A stretch of 64,000 bases of DNA, taken from Diplonema papillatum (taxonomy: Eukaryota > Euglenozoa > Diplonemea > Diplonemida > Diplonemidae). The notes under the pieces are model-generated. The model made no database searches. It was not told the DNA's origin and saw only the letters and a program-made list of their open reading frames with translations. Shown piece by piece: positions 31,775 to 43,415 of the stretch. Location of the stretch: assembly GCA_030068145.1 (NCBI GenBank), contig JAPJBO010000901.1, positions 28,541-92,540 of the forward strand, in the 5' to 3' direction. A program made the position numbers and the translations under genes. Within the stretch, counting starts at the first letter, position 1, and each line of letters opens with the position of its first letter.

Positions 31775-32254
31775 GTATAAGCACCTGCTTTGTAGGAAAT
31801 ACTTGAGGAGGCTGCCAGCTGCAAAAGATCAAAGGAGGTAAATGTGCTGTAGCCCACACGAAACACAGGTGAATCTGGGTTTAGTGGCGGGCGTAAGCGC
31901 TCAACAAAAATGCCGAAGCAACTCGACAGGTCGGGCGCGGTGAGTTGGGTGAAGAGGGTGGTCGGGACTGATGTCCCGTCCCTTCTTTCATTCACCGCAA
32001 ACAACCGCCGACTCGCGGCGGTACTGGCGTAAGCGTTCAACAAAAAAGACCCATTTTGTAGTTGTATTGTTTCTCCCCCTCTAGCCTCCTTCGAAGTAAG
32101 CACAAGGCAGCCCCTCGAGTATTTTTGTTTTGTATAAGCACATGCTTTGTAGGAAATGCTTGCTGAGGAGGCTGCCAGCTGCACAAGATCAAAGGAGTAA
32201 ATGTGCTGCAGCACTCACGAAACACAGGTAAAATCTGGGTTTAGTGGTGGGCGT
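31775..32254 (+). repeat. cluster of three R1 pieces
   Basis: A 5' R1 part (31775-31908), an unrelated stretch of about 120 bp, the 3' R1 part (32026-32125, GTAAGCGTTCAACAAAAAAG to CTCGAGTATTT), then another 5' part (32132-32254). The first and second pieces could be one R1 interrupted by an insertion at CTCAACAAAA / TTCAACAAAA. Confidence 0.75.
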
Positions 32255-33318
32255 GTGTTGGCGTCTTTGGACGAACATTCTTACCCCCATCGGCCTGACG
32301 TGTTAAAGGCTCGCAAGCTCATGCTCTGACACGGCAATCTTCAAGTATCTGTCTCGCAACGCGGACCAAGGAGTTCGACCCGTGTGCAAGACTCGAGCAC
32401 CCTACTTGTAAGGAGTCAGAAGCCTTTGGCCATACCCACTCACGAAGTTCCTCATGCCCTCTGGTTGGTAAATTTGTCGCATTAGTGTGATTGTCACCCT
32501 GAGCAACGAACTGTGCACACTCCGTGTCTACGTCACAGCAGATGCCCCCCTCTGGTTACATCAGATCTCATTAGACATCCTTAAGCAGATGTTGGTGTCG
32601 AGTTCGAAAGAGGCGCTGACTGAGTCCAGGAGTTGAGCGCCAGTGCCGACGATCAGGGTTTTGCGAGCGCGACGCCTTACGAAGCGCCTTGACTATTTAT
32701 ATGCGAAGTTACTTTAGCTCCTTGAGAGGACTGAAGGTTATACAACCCCCAAGAGATGTTCATGACATCGAGTCCAAGTCAAGTTTTGCAGATAGAGCGC
32801 TGCCTGCATGGGGTATTAACGTTGCTTGACGGGGCTTCGAACCTTTTTTGCGATTGCGGCGCCTCACACGACTCCCGTAGATCGGTTGTTATGCGTACCT
32901 CCTTCAGGAGATTCGAAGGGGTGCCTTGCAAGTTCCGTCCATTTTCTCCGTGTTAGTGCCGCCTTTCGACCTGGCGAAGCCGAGGCGACACTAACGCGGG
33001 CATTCGGTCCTCTGTAGGTCCCCCTTATTCACCTTTACCGCATTGTGTGTCCTACCCCGCACCCCCGAGTGTCCCCTTCCCCTTAGTTAGTGTCGCCATT
33101 CCCTGACGCCTTAGGTGCTAGGTGGGGCGATACGAACATGGAGAAGGGGAGGCCGGAGGTCGGCTGCTGTTTTGCCCAGCAGGTAGGGACAGAAGGAATC
33201 TCATCGGTCCATTCATCGCTCGTCATTATTCAGGTGACGAGGCATTTGGCTACCTAAAGAGGGGAGGGAAGGTACCACGTTCGCGGTCCATGCGTCAGTG
33301 TTCTTTTTGATTTTTGTT
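32255..33318. other. intergenic, no recognisable gene
   Basis: Nothing is recognised. Short ORFs show no domains. Confidence 0.4.
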
Positions 33319-33530
33319 GTATAAGCACCTGCTTTGTAGGAATGCTTGCGGAGACTGCCAGTTGCGATGGATCAAAAGAGGTGAAGGTGCTGTAGCCCGC
33401 ACGAAACACAGGTATATCTGGGTTTAGTGGCGGGCGTAAGCGGTCAAACTCTCCTCCAGTTGACACTTGTCGGGTAGTAAAGGGCGTAAGGGTTCAAAAA
33501 ACAGACCCACCTTGTAGTTGTATTGTTTTC
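33319..33530 (+). repeat. dispersed repeat R1, 3'-variant copy
   Basis: GTATAAGCACCTGCTTTG, GCGGAGACTGCCAGTTGCGA, CGCACGAAACACAGGTATA, GGGTTTAGTGGCGGGCGTAA. An insertion of about 45 bp precedes the ACAGACCCACCTTGTAGTTG block. Confidence 0.8.
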
Positions 33531-33683
33531 TTGAAAGTATGCCAATACTGCAGGGAATAGTTGAACTAGACCTCTTGAGTTTGTGCTGACCACGAATTGG
33601 GGAGTCGGGAGAACCTACAAAGCCAAAAGCAGGACCGACCCCCCCGTTCGTGAGGAAAAGCGAAGAATAAAAACACCTTCTTT

Positions 33684-33838
33684 TTAGTACTAACAATCTT
33701 GTGGGTTGCCCTTCAATGTATTGTGCAGGCTAAAAATACGTAGGCAGCGTGCTTTGGTGGTTGATCAGAATTCCGTACCTGAATACACACAGGGTAACTA
33801 CAAGTGGGAAAACGATCAACCGGCACGCACAAACAAAG
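33684..33838 (+). repeat. dispersed repeat R5
   Basis: TTTTTAGTACTAACAATCTTG, TTGCCCTTCAATGTATTGTG, GTAGGCAGCGTGCTTTGG, TTGATCAGAATTCCGTACC, GGGAAAACGATCAACCGG, CACAAACAAAG. Confidence 0.82.
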
Positions 33839-33861
33839 AAATCTTTGTCAAGAGCTGCAAC

Positions 33862-33922
33862 TCAACTATTCTCCCCCTCTAGCCTCCTTCGAAATGAGCA
33901 CAGCGCAGTCCCTCGAGCATTT
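33862..33922 (+). repeat. R1 3' end only
   Basis: CTCCCCCTCTAGCCTCCTTC, GAAATGAGCACAGCGCAGTC, CCTCGAGCATTT, directly downstream of R5. Confidence 0.7.
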
Positions 33923-36311
33923 CTTTGTGGCGTCTTGTACTGGCTCCTTCACCGGAAGGAGTCAGACGTCTTTCGTAACCAAAATGCGTTTTCTCCCACA
34001 CCAGTGCCACCCTCGCACGCCCCCCCCGAGTGCAAACAATCCGTTCAACCAACCGACCGCCTTCCTTTGTTTTATTCAAAGCCGCATTCTTTTTGTCGTA
34101 GAATCTAAGGGTTTCCTGCAGTGTGGCAGGAGACACCACAAAGCAGTCTTGGAAATCAGGTTGCGCCTGCTCTCGTGGAGGGTTCTCTCTGCCGCCCGTC
34201 TCCCCCATCGGTATCCTGTACTATACGATACGAGTCACCCATCGCCGACTCTATCTCGAACGTGGTCTCCGAATTGTTGCACGTCGCAACAATCACGGGT
34301 GCAACGCTTTACACGTAGATGCTCAGCGCGTCCTTGTGAATCTGCAGCGTTGCATTCACTGCCTCTCCGGCGATGTTGGTTTCCAGGTCAGCCCCAGCCA
34401 AGCACGCCTGGGTAATGTGAGATGACGTCCGGGGCCTTCGCCCGGGTGAGGACCATCACACCGCCGAACTTAGTATAGGGCAACAACCAGGAACACACTG
34501 GTAGGTGCGCAGCGACACCTCCCGAAAGTGAGCCAAGGGCGAAGGACGTATCTGCGGCTGCTGCGGCAGGTGCCCGGTGGTAACCCCACACGCAGAACGC
34601 GGGGAAGGGGAACGTGTTTTCCAAACTACTTTTGAAGCCCCTTCCCGACCGTAGCATCCGAGGTAGGTGCAAACATGGAGGGTGCTACGGTAGCCGTGCA
34701 CGGGTCTTGGGCGCGTGCCTCGTGCAGGGCGGGTGCTTTGTGATCCGCCGCGAAGTTCTCTCCTGGTGCAGTCCGAAGAGACCGGCGCCGTGTTCGGCTC
34801 ACAGCCGGTTCCCTCGGGCGGCAACCTTAAGGGAGAGAGAGCGCAGACACAATCCATCTTAAAAAGGACCACACACCGCCGAACTTAGTATCAGGAATCG
34901 GCGACCACAGACTGGCCCCGGCCTCGTTCAAACACAAGCCTGAGCAACACGGTTCCTCTGTTAGACACGCAACTGGTGTCCTAACTCCCCGTTTGATATG
35001 CTTGGTCTGATGATAACGCTTCGTCGACTCAGACACATTGCGCGGTGTCCACGTGTCAGCAACCTTTCCCGAGGATTTCGAGGACGGAAACAGCTCCGCG
35101 GGCAAAGCTTTTTTTGAACACCGCAAAGGTTAGGGTCCAGAGCTCAGGTTGCAAGGTGGCCCAGTTTGCTGGGCATCAGCGTATGGCTGATGCAGAAGGC
35201 TGGGATAAACCCCTCGCGGCAAGACCTGTGCTCTGTGATGTTGCCTGCTGACGTTTGTTGTGTGCTGCTGGCTTTTGTTGTCCGATTCCTTTGGAATCCG
35301 GTGCCCAACGCCTTCCTGGTGAGTGGTTCGTTACGCGCTTAGCATTCCCACGATGGTGCTTGATCTGAGAATTTCTAACCTGAAATTGAAACAGGGTAAA
35401 ACTAATGGCGGGATACCATCAACTGGCACACACAAACAAAACGAAGCGCCTGTCCTGAATAGTACAGTTTGTATTGAAGGGGCCCTTTCCCGGGACGCTC
35501 TTTTCCGGAACTCCCGGAACACAGCTGCTTGCAGCATGAGAAGTTCAACCCGACACATAGGAGCTACTTATTCATTCTTTGTGCACGCAAAAAAAAAAAA
35601 AAACAGGGCCTTTGGGGCAGCAGCTGGATACGGATGACGGATCCAGCTGGGCAGCGGCACCTCCCCTTTTTGCAAGCAAAAGCGCACCGGTGCAAGCCTG
35701 CTGCACGGGGGGGTCGAGCCTTCACGTGTTTGGCAGAACTGCAGAGCCACGGGCCCCGGTTCGAGCTTCTTCTTTGCTCTCACTCTCAACAAAGCTACGT
35801 ATCTCCTTGTTTTCTGCGGCATCGTCGGAGGGTAAGTTGGAGTTAGTCACCTATGAGATTATGCCCGCCGTGCCACGGGGAGGCGGCGTGTTGACAGCCG
35901 GACGCGCGGAGCTACGGAAAAACAGCAGCGCCCCCTCTTCCCATGCATTGGTCCGCGCGATCAGCAAAGGTTGACAGGTTCTTCTTTCGCCGAGTCCTTG
36001 TAGCCACCCCCGCTCTTTAGTTTCCACCGTTTCTGCCTTCTCGTGCCTTCGCAAGCACAACAACTGTAGCCCGCGATATTTCGGTAGCTGTGTAATAGTG
36101 CCCTGGAAAGACGTTGGCGTGTGGCATCCTTTGCACACGGCCTCTCTCGCGGCAACAGTTGACTTGCTAGTTTGAGAAACAGAGGGAGATGTGAAAACGT
36201 CGCGAAACATACGAAGATCTTTTCGACCATTAGGTGGTATCCACTTGCGACGACGCAGGCCTTACGTCCAGCATGCTGAACGTACTGATTTCAGCACGTT
36301 AATTTTCTTAG
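33923..36311. other. intergenic with scattered short repeats
   Basis: No gene is recognised. ACCGCCGAACTTAGTAT occurs at about 34471 and 34877. 35380-35460 resembles part of R5. 35145-35250 shares CCCAGTTTGCTGG, GGCTGGGATAA and AAGACCTGTGCTCTGTG with 50400-50480 and can form two small stem-loops; I cannot assign it to an RNA family. Poly(A) lies at 35589-35602. Confidence 0.4.
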
Positions 36312-37119
36312 TTTCACGCGGACCTCCCACGCAACCCTTCCGCTTCCTCGACAAGTACAGAGGAACTGGCGTGCCCGCGTGATGTACCTCTACCAACAGA
36401 AGAACAACCGGAACATCCGGCAGCTCAACCAGAGTCACCAGAGCAGCCTCCCGCTCGACTGGACTCAACAGAACAGCCACCCGCCCGACCGGCTACACCA
36501 GAGCTGCCACCGCCGACGCCGTCACAAACGCAAGACCCGCAGGCAAGCCCGCCCGCGAACATCCCAGAAACCCAACTTCCCGACTCACAAGCCACCGCGC
36601 CGAAGTGGTATAACGACAACAAGGACCGGAAACCCGTTCGCAAACTGGTTCGGTGTCGGCATACACGAGAGAACTTGCGACGGAAACCCAAGAGGACTTC
36701 ACAGTCCGAGCCCGGACAGGAATTAGCCCAGCACGTACCTGGCGCGCCTGACCCAGCGAGCTACGAGGGTCCCAACAAAATATCAACTTCCCAATTACTT
36801 CCAACCTTCTCCTTTGCATCAAATAGGTGTCACGGCAAGTTTTGGCAGCCGCTGCTTCACAATTGGACGTGGGCGGCTTTAGACCTACATCTGAATGACA
36901 CCTCAACCACAGTGTTGTCGACAACAAACAAGTAAAATAATAAAACAAAACTACGCATTTCTTTTTGTACACATCTGCTGAATCAGTACGTGTACACGTG
37001 CTGAAATCAGTACGTTATCAGCACGTATTATCTTTTCTGCAGATTCATCTGGGGAATCAACCACCGTACCGGGGATTCCGGTCGGCAGTCCCATCGGCAA
37101 AGCAAAGGGAGGAGAGTGA
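36312..37119 (+). CDS. doubtful proline-rich reading frame (2 possible exons)
   Basis: A frame opens after the acceptor-like TTTTCTTAG (36311) and reads a Pro/Glu/Gln-rich stretch (EEQPEHPAAQPESPEQPP, PATPELPPPTPSQTQDPQ) followed by KWYNDNKDRKPVRKLVRC and a basic region to about 36770. An M1 element follows, then a possible last exon 37043-37119 after TTTTCTGCAG, reading SSGESTTVPGIPVGSPIGK to TGA. There is no start codon and no recognised domain. It may instead be a remnant of a retrotransposon polyprotein. Confidence 0.25.
36825..36903. mobile_element. M1 family element, short form (79 bp)
   Basis: Ends AGGTGTCA and TGACACCT are perfect inverted repeats. The interior is CGGCAAGTTTTGGCAGCCGC, GACGTGGGCGGCTTTAGAC. 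Its flanks (TTGCATCAAAT and CAACCACA...GTTGTCGACAACAAACAAG) also recur at 50190-50348, so the duplicated unit is larger than the element. Confidence 0.75.
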
Positions 37120-37414
37120 GGTGCGGGTAAAAGCAACACTTGTTGCATTCGTACCAGACGGGAGAGCAACTCGTAACTCCCTATTCTTCGCTTCTTCTCA
37201 CAAACGGGGGCCGGTACTGCTTTAGGTTACGCTTATCAGGTTCTCCGGCTCCCGCAATCGTGCGTAGCACAACCTCACCAGGTCCAGTCAGCTGTCCTCT
37301 GCAGTTTTTTACCGCACTTTCAAATAAGAAACACCCTGACATTGAACAAGAATTAAGTTCACACATAACAACAGACAATCCCATTACACGGGATCGCCGG
37401 GAAAAACACAGAAA

Positions 37415-40400
37415 ATGGCCGAACGTTCGCTCCGGTCGTATGACCGGGTCAGAGTGCTTGGAAAGGGATCCTTCGGCGAGGCGGTGCTGATGCGTGCGAA
37501 GGACACGCGGAAGTACGTTGTGATAAAGCAGGTGCGGATCGACCAGTTGTCGAGCAAGGAGCAGCAGGAGGCCCGGAACGAGATCGTCATCCTGAAGCGG
37601 CTGTCGCACCCGAATATCGTCAAGTACGTCGACAGCTTCGCGGAGGGGAAGAACCTGTGCATCGTGATGGAGTACGCCGACGGCGGCGACCTCGCGAACC
37701 GCGTGAAGAAGCGCTCCGGGGCGCTCTTCCCCGAGGAGGAGGTCCTGCATATGTTCGTGCAGCTGTGCCTCGCCGTCAAGCACCTCCACGACCAGCACAT
37801 CCTCCACCGCGATTTGAAGTCCCAGAACATCTTCCTCACCGCCCACCCTACCCACCCCATCGTCAAGCTCGGCGATTTCGGCATCTCGACCGCTTTGCAA
37901 AACACGATGGCTCTCGCGCGGACCATGTGCGGGACTCCGTATTACTTCTCCCCGGAGCTTTGCCAGAACAAACCGTACAACAACAAGTCGGACGTATGGT
38001 CCGTGGGCTGCATCCTCTACGAGCTCTGCACGCTCCGCCACGCGTTCCAAGGCGCTTCGATGCAGTCTCTCATGCAGCGCATCATAAACGGTCGGTACGC
38101 TCCGGTCAGCCGGCAGTACTCCGACCCCCTCCGGCACCTCATCGACACGATGCTGCTCCGCGACGTGCGGACGCGGCCGAGCATCAAACGAGTGCTCGCC
38201 GCCGACGTGGTGCAGGGGAAGGTCCGCGAGTTCGTCGACGCGCCGCTGCCGGCCATCATGGCTCCGTCGCGCCCGGCACAGGCGCCGAAGCCCGGCGTCA
38301 AGCCGAAGCCGGCCGGCGACACGTCCGCCGACTTCGGCAGGCTTCTCGCGCAGAAACAGCAGAAGGAGCAGGCGAGGGCAGTCGTCGTGAAGCCGGAGGT
38401 CGACAAAGTATGGACTTCTTAGTGCCGTCTGGCTCCTAATTTATGTAGTTTTTAAAAATTCATAAACATTGGGAAATCTGAAAGAAAATACTTGGCGAGG
38501 CGCGCCACACACTGCACCGTACCGTGGGCCTGCGGCGCCGCCAAAAAATGGATTAGAGGCTGGACGGTACCCCACAGAGGGAATTTGTGTACAGAGGAGG
38601 TACGGAAGTGCACGTACGAACAACGCAGGTAGTGGGTTGTTCCTCCTAGCTAACCGTTGGAAATTGCCCACCCTCCCTTTCCCGCAAAGTGGTTGTTTCT
38701 CCATCCTTGGTGAGACCTTTTCTTCCATCTCGCAAGGTACCATGTATTCGGTTGATTTATGAATGACTACGGAACGAATTTCCCCTTCCTTTCATACGTG
38801 AGCAACGATCACAGCAAATTCCTCGTCAGGCCTTCACCAACGGTTAACCAACGGTTAACCAACGGGTAACCAACGGTTAACCAACGGTTACCAAGTAACC
38901 CAGGTTAATCAACGGTTAACCAACGGTCATTTAAGTAACCCAGGTAAACCAACGGTTAACCAAGTAACCAACGGTTAACCAAGTAACCCAGGTTAACCAA
39001 CGGTTAACCAACGGTTAACCAACGGTTAACCAACGGTTAACCAAGTAACCCAGGTTAACCAACGGTTAACCAAGTAACCCAGGTTAACCAACGGTTAACC
39101 AACGGTTAACCAACGGTTAACCAACGGTTAACCAACGGTTAACCAACGGTTAACCAACGGTTAACCAACGGTTAACCAACGGTTAACCAACGGTTAACCA
39201 ACGGTTTACCAACGGTTAACCAACGGTTTACCAACGGTTAACCAACGGTTAACCAAGTAACCCAGGTTAACCAACCAACGGTTAACCAACGGTTAACCAA
39301 GTAACCCAGGTTAACCAACGGTTAACCAATGGTTAACCAACGGTTCACCACCGGCTAACTTTCATTCCTTTGAAAACCCACAACAAAAGCTAAACAAGCA
39401 GGTCGAGCAGCTGCGTGCGCACGCCGCGCGGCTGAAGCACGACGTGGAGCGCAGGATGAACATGAACGCCGGGCGCCAAGGCGACGACCCGGACGGCGCG
39501 AACGGGGTCGACCCGCGCCCCCGGCACGCGCGGCGCCGCGACAGCCCGCCGGAGCCGGCGAAGTCGCCCGCCGCGCAGCCCTCGCCCGTCCAGCAGCAGC
39601 TGCAGCAGCAGCACGAGGCGCGGCCCATGCGCAACCACAACAACAACAACAACAACGGCAACCACCGCTGCCGCGGCGCCACGCCGGAGGACCCGCCGTT
39701 CACCCCGCCGAAGCCGCAGCAGCACCACCACCACCACCCCCACCCCCAGCCGTCGCCCGCGCGGCCGGCCCGCGCGCCGCCGAGCGACCGGGACGGTTGG
39801 CTGCGGTGCGAGGAGGAAAAAGCGGACGTGTCGAAGTTCGCCGTCCTCCGCCGGATGCCGAAGGACCCGTACGCCGCGGCGTTCATGGAGGCGCGCGTCG
39901 CGGCGCAGCTCAACCGCAACCGGCCGAGCAACCCGTTCCTCGCCGACGACGACCGCAAGATGCTGGAGGTCAACAACGCGAAACGGTACTACCGCGGCAT
40001 CGACGACGCTTCCGCCGCGCCGCCTCCGCCGCCCTTCGCCACGCCGGACAGAAGAGTCGCCAACCTGGATGACCGCCGGCTCCCCGTACAAGCCAGGGAC
40101 CAGATGGACCATCCCGACTGGCCCGCGGCCCACCACCGTCCGCAAGCCACGCCGGAGACGGCGCTCGTGCGGCAGCGCTCCAATTCCTCTCAGGTAATTC
40201 TTCGGGCGTTGCGGGACTTTCTGTGTTGTAAGCAGGTGCTTCAGGAGGCTGCCAGTTGCGCAATCTCAATGGAGGTTATGTACACGAAATTTCTCTCTTT
40301 TTAGTACTAACAATCTTGTGGGTTGCCCTTCAATGTATTGTGCAGGCTAAAAAGACGTAGGCAGCGTGTTTTGGTGGTTGATCAGAATTCCTTACCTGAA

Positions 40401-42317
40401 TATACACAGGGTAAATACAAGTGGGAAAACGATCAACCAGCACACACAAACAAATAGTAAGACGATAGTCTTAAAAGATCGACACTAACCGACTAACAGC
40501 ACACTGTGTACAGGACTTCCCTCACATAACCGCTCACGCTCTTGCTTACCGACAAGCGTCAAGGCAAAAGTTTTGGGACGAAATTTTCACCGGAAATTGT
40601 TTGGTGGTTGGTGGCCCGGAAACACAGCAGAAAACCCCGCACCACCAAGGTCACACGGAGGCCCTACAACCCCGGCGTCTCATGGTGGTGGATCGACAGT
40701 AGAAAGCTTAACTTCCCATAAACTTACTGAGAACTTCCCGAGTACTTCTCCCAAGTACACCCCAAATAGGGTAAAATGGCGATTTCTGGCGTCTTATTTC
40801 CTCCTACACGCAATGTTGGAGGAAATAAGAACGCGTCACAGGCCATCCACGGCGTTTCCTTGCGCCCTGTACCAAGAAACAAACGTCCAGGGCAAAGCGT
40901 TCAACGAAAAACAATTCCCTCCCCTCATCATTTTCCGGCTTCAACCGTGGTTAGCCAGTGACGCGTCTTATTTTTGGTGCTCCAGGCATGCAGACACCAA
41001 ACCGACAGCCCTGCGCAAGTAGTTGGGTAAAAAGCGAACTTTCACTGCAAAATACTCGAGGGACTGCCTTGTGCTCATTTCGAAGGAGGCTAGAGGGGGA
41101 GAACAGTACAACTACAAAGTGGGTCTTTTTTGTTGAACGCTTACGCCCGCCACTAAACCCAGATTTACCTGTGTTTTGTGTGGGCTACAGCACATTTACC
41201 TCCTTTGATTTATCGCAACTGGCAGTCTCCTCCAAGCATTTCCTACAAAGCGGGTGCTTATACAAAAAATAATCTTTTAGCCACAGGCAATGTGTGAACC
41301 GCCCAAGTAGGACCTTCTGATCATGATCATGTGCCAAATTAGCCACCTGGAGCCACGTCCAGGATTTGGGCTCAGGGTAGTGCGGTCAACGAAAACTCTA
41401 CTTTCCTTTCTACTTTCTCCTACTCTCGCGGTGTACGGACACTCGTTAGTACGGTAAGACTACGGAAGAAGTACGGAAGAACTACGGAAAACTGGAGGGC
41501 GGATCACACCATTAGTACTTCCCGTGAACTTCCCGAGTACACCCTGTGTGCACCCAAGTAAGGCCACCGGATCACACCAGACTAACGAGACTCAAGCGAG
41601 CGTTAACTGGAAAAAAGCACACCGCAGGAGCAACGAGCGAAGATGCCGACTGACCGATGGGACGACCGACTCGACGACGAAGAGCGTGCGCTGATGCTGT
41701 GGCGGCAGCGGCAGCAAGCGATCGAGCTCGCCCCGGCGGCAGGGCTGCGGCAGCACGACGACAGGCCCGTGCGGGCGCACGGCAACGAGCAGTGGCGGGC
41801 GTCGCCGTCGGAAGCCGACGAGGCCGACAGGGCTCGGTTGCTGTGGGAGGAGCGGCTGCAGGCGTTGGAAGGGAATCCGAGAAGCGGCAACAACGTGCGC
41901 CGTTCGGCGACACCGGAGGTGTCTGACGAGGAAGAAGACCAGCAAGACGAAAGAGAATACCGTGCGCGGTATGCGAAGGACGCGGAGGCGGAGTATCAAG
42001 ACGTGAAGAGCCGGTTGCGAAGCGATGTGCTGCGCAACCTTCGGATGGAAGCGGACAACGACGACGATGACGACTTCTTCGAGGAAGCGCCGATGTCTGA
42101 GCAGGAACTGTTCCTCGCCCCCGCCAACCCGACGGCGAACGACGAGCGGGAAGCGGTCATCCGGCAGCACCTCGTCGCTGCCTTGGGGCAGTCCCGCTTC
42201 GAGCAAGCCTTCGATGCTTTGTCCAGAGGCAACGACGCCGGGGCCGCGCGTGTGCTGCAAGGGGACGAAGCTCTCTTCCCACTCTTCCGCCAGTACCTCT
42301 TCTGCGCTCGCCGGTGA
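37415..42317 (+). CDS. NEK-family serine/threonine protein kinase (3 exons)
   Basis: Exons are 37415-38407, 39390-40193 and 41628-42317, all phase 0, giving about 828 residues. Exon 1 carries the whole kinase domain at the N-terminus, as in NEKs: GKGSFGEA loop at 16-23, Lys38, HRDLKSQN with Asp133, DFG at 154-156 and CGTPYYFSPE at 172-181, with NEK-like NEIVILKRLSHPNIVKY. Exon 2 starts with a coiled coil (QVEQLRAHAARLKHDVERRM), then a Pro/His/Asn-rich region (poly-N, poly-H). Exon 3 is acidic and helical and ends in a conserved-looking AVIRQHLVAALGQSRFEQAFDAL...GDEALFPLFRQYLFCARR tail of the type seen at NEK C-termini. Donors are GTATGG and GTAATT. Exon 2 could start at 39390 or 39399. An unspliced reading ends at TAG just after exon 1. 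NEKs act in cell cycle and cilia. An AG lies three bases before the ATG. Confidence 0.85.
38835..39345 (+). repeat. 11-bp minisatellite in NEK intron 1
   Basis: Roughly 40 copies of GGTTAACCAAC, mixed with AAGTAACCCA spacers. GGTTAACC is itself palindromic. The array ends about 45 bases before the exon 2 acceptor. Confidence 0.92.
40229..40290 (+). repeat. R1 5' fragment in NEK intron 2
   Basis: GTAAGCAGGTGCTTCAGGAG, GCTGCCAGTTGCG, TACACGAAAT. Internally deleted. Confidence 0.6.
40303..40456 (+). repeat. dispersed repeat R5 in NEK intron 2
   Basis: TTTTAGTACTAACAATCTTG, CCCTTCAATGTATTGTGCAG, GTAGGCAGCGTGTTTTGG, GATCAGAATTCCTTACCTGA, GGGAAAACGATCAACC, CACAAACAAA. Confidence 0.85.
40645..40685 (+). 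repeat. intron-end element (IE), partial copy j
   Basis: CCAAGGTCACACGGAGGCCC, ACAACCCCGGCGTCTCA. Only the first half of the IE is present, followed by R3. Confidence 0.6.
40735..40800 (+). repeat. dispersed repeat R3
   Basis: GAACTTCCCGAGTACTTC, AAGTACACCCCAAATAGGG, TAAAATGGCGATTTCTGGCG. Same family as 44575-44900 and 50571-50790. Confidence 0.75.
41050..41264 (-). repeat. dispersed repeat R1, full copy, reverse orientation
   Basis: The best reverse copy: AAATACTCGAGGGACTGCC at one end and, about 190 bp on, the complement of GAAATGCTTGGAGGAGACTG, then AGCACCCGCTTTG and GTATAAG. The two AAATAC(T/C)(T/C)GAGG-type words are inverted relative to each other, as expected for a MITE with subterminal inverted repeats. 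Confidence 0.8.
41559..41627 (+). repeat. intron-end element (IE), copy i, at the NEK exon 3 acceptor
   Basis: TAAGGCCACCGGATCACACC, AGACTAACGAGACTCAAGCG, AGCGTTAACTGGAAAAAAG, ending ACACCGCAG at the exon 3 boundary. Diverged from the cyclase copies but with the same order of words (CACCGG, CTCAAGCGA, TTAACT, AAAAA, CAG). Confidence 0.65.
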
Positions 42318-43415
42318 GAACTTCGGCAGTTCTGTGGCGAAACACGAACCATCTGCTCCTGCAAGTCCCTGCGCTGGAAGCGACCTTGCGCTGAGTCCAC
42401 GGATGTGCCCTGTTAGTCACTCACGCGTTCCGCGAAACTGGGTTCGAAAAAAGACTTGCTCAAAATCGGTGCAGGTCGAAAAAACGGCCGGAAAAGGTCC
42501 TACCAAGAACCAGGGCCCCAGAAGGACCAAAGCGCCCCACGTCGCCCGTCAACCCGACTGCAAAAACGACGGGCAGTCTCACTTCAAGCAAGCCTTCAAT
42601 GCTCTGTCCAGAGGCAACGACGCCGGGGCCGCGCGTGTGCTGCAAGGGGACGAGGTTCTCTTCCCACTCTTCCGCCGGTACCTCTTCTGCGCTCGCCGGT
42701 GAGAACTTCGGCAGTTCTGTGGCGAAACACGAACCATCTGCTCCTGCAAGTCCCTGCGCTGGAAGCGACCTTGCGCTGAGTCCACGGATGTGCCCTGTTA
42801 GTCACTCACGCATTCCGCGAAACTGGGTTCTAAAAAAGACTTGCTCAAAATAGGTGCAGGTCGAAAAAACGGCCGGAAAAGGTCCTTAGGGCCCCAGAAG
42901 GACCAGAAGCGCCCCACGTCGCCCGTCAACCCGACTGCAAAAACGACGGGCAGTCTCACTTCAAGCAAGCCTTCGATGCTCTGTCCAGAGGCAACGACGC
43001 CGGGGCCGCGCGTGTGCTGCAAGGGGACGAGGTTCTCTTCCCACTCTTCCGCCGGTACCTCTTCTGCGCTCGCCGGCGAGAACTTCGGCAGTTCTGTGGC
43101 GAAGCACGAACCATCTGCTCCTGTCCCTGCGCTGGAAGCGACCTTGCGCTGAGTCCACGGATGTGCCCTGTTAGTCACTCACGCATTCCGCGAAACTGGG
43201 TTCGAAAAAAGACTTGCTCAAAAACGGTGCAGGTCGAAAAAACGGCCGGAAAAGGTCCTTCCCAAGAACCAGGGCCCCAGAAGGACCAGAAGCGCCCCAC
43301 TTCGCCCGCCAACCCGACTGCAAAAACGACGAGCGCGAAGCGGTCATCCGGCAGCACCTCGTCTCTGCCTTGGGGCAGTCCCGCTTCGAGCAAACCTTCG
43401 ATGCCGGTCCCTGGT
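42318..43415 (+). pseudogene. three tandem echoes of the NEK exon 3 end and 3' UTR
   Basis: The unit is the exon 3 tail (CGCCCGCCAACCCGAC... to CTCTTCTGCGCTCGCCGG) plus about 210 bp of 3' flank (GAACTTCGGCAGTTCTGTGG, GATGTGCCCTGTTAGTCACT, GGTCGAAAAAACGGCCGG). The stop-codon region recurs at 42316, 42701 and 43078, a period of 385 then 377 bp. Echoes 1 and 2 lack about 42 bases (GAGCG(C/G)GAAGCGGTCATCC to GCCTTGG), and echo 3 keeps them but ends after CAAACCTTCGATGC. Frames are disrupted. Confidence 0.92.
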
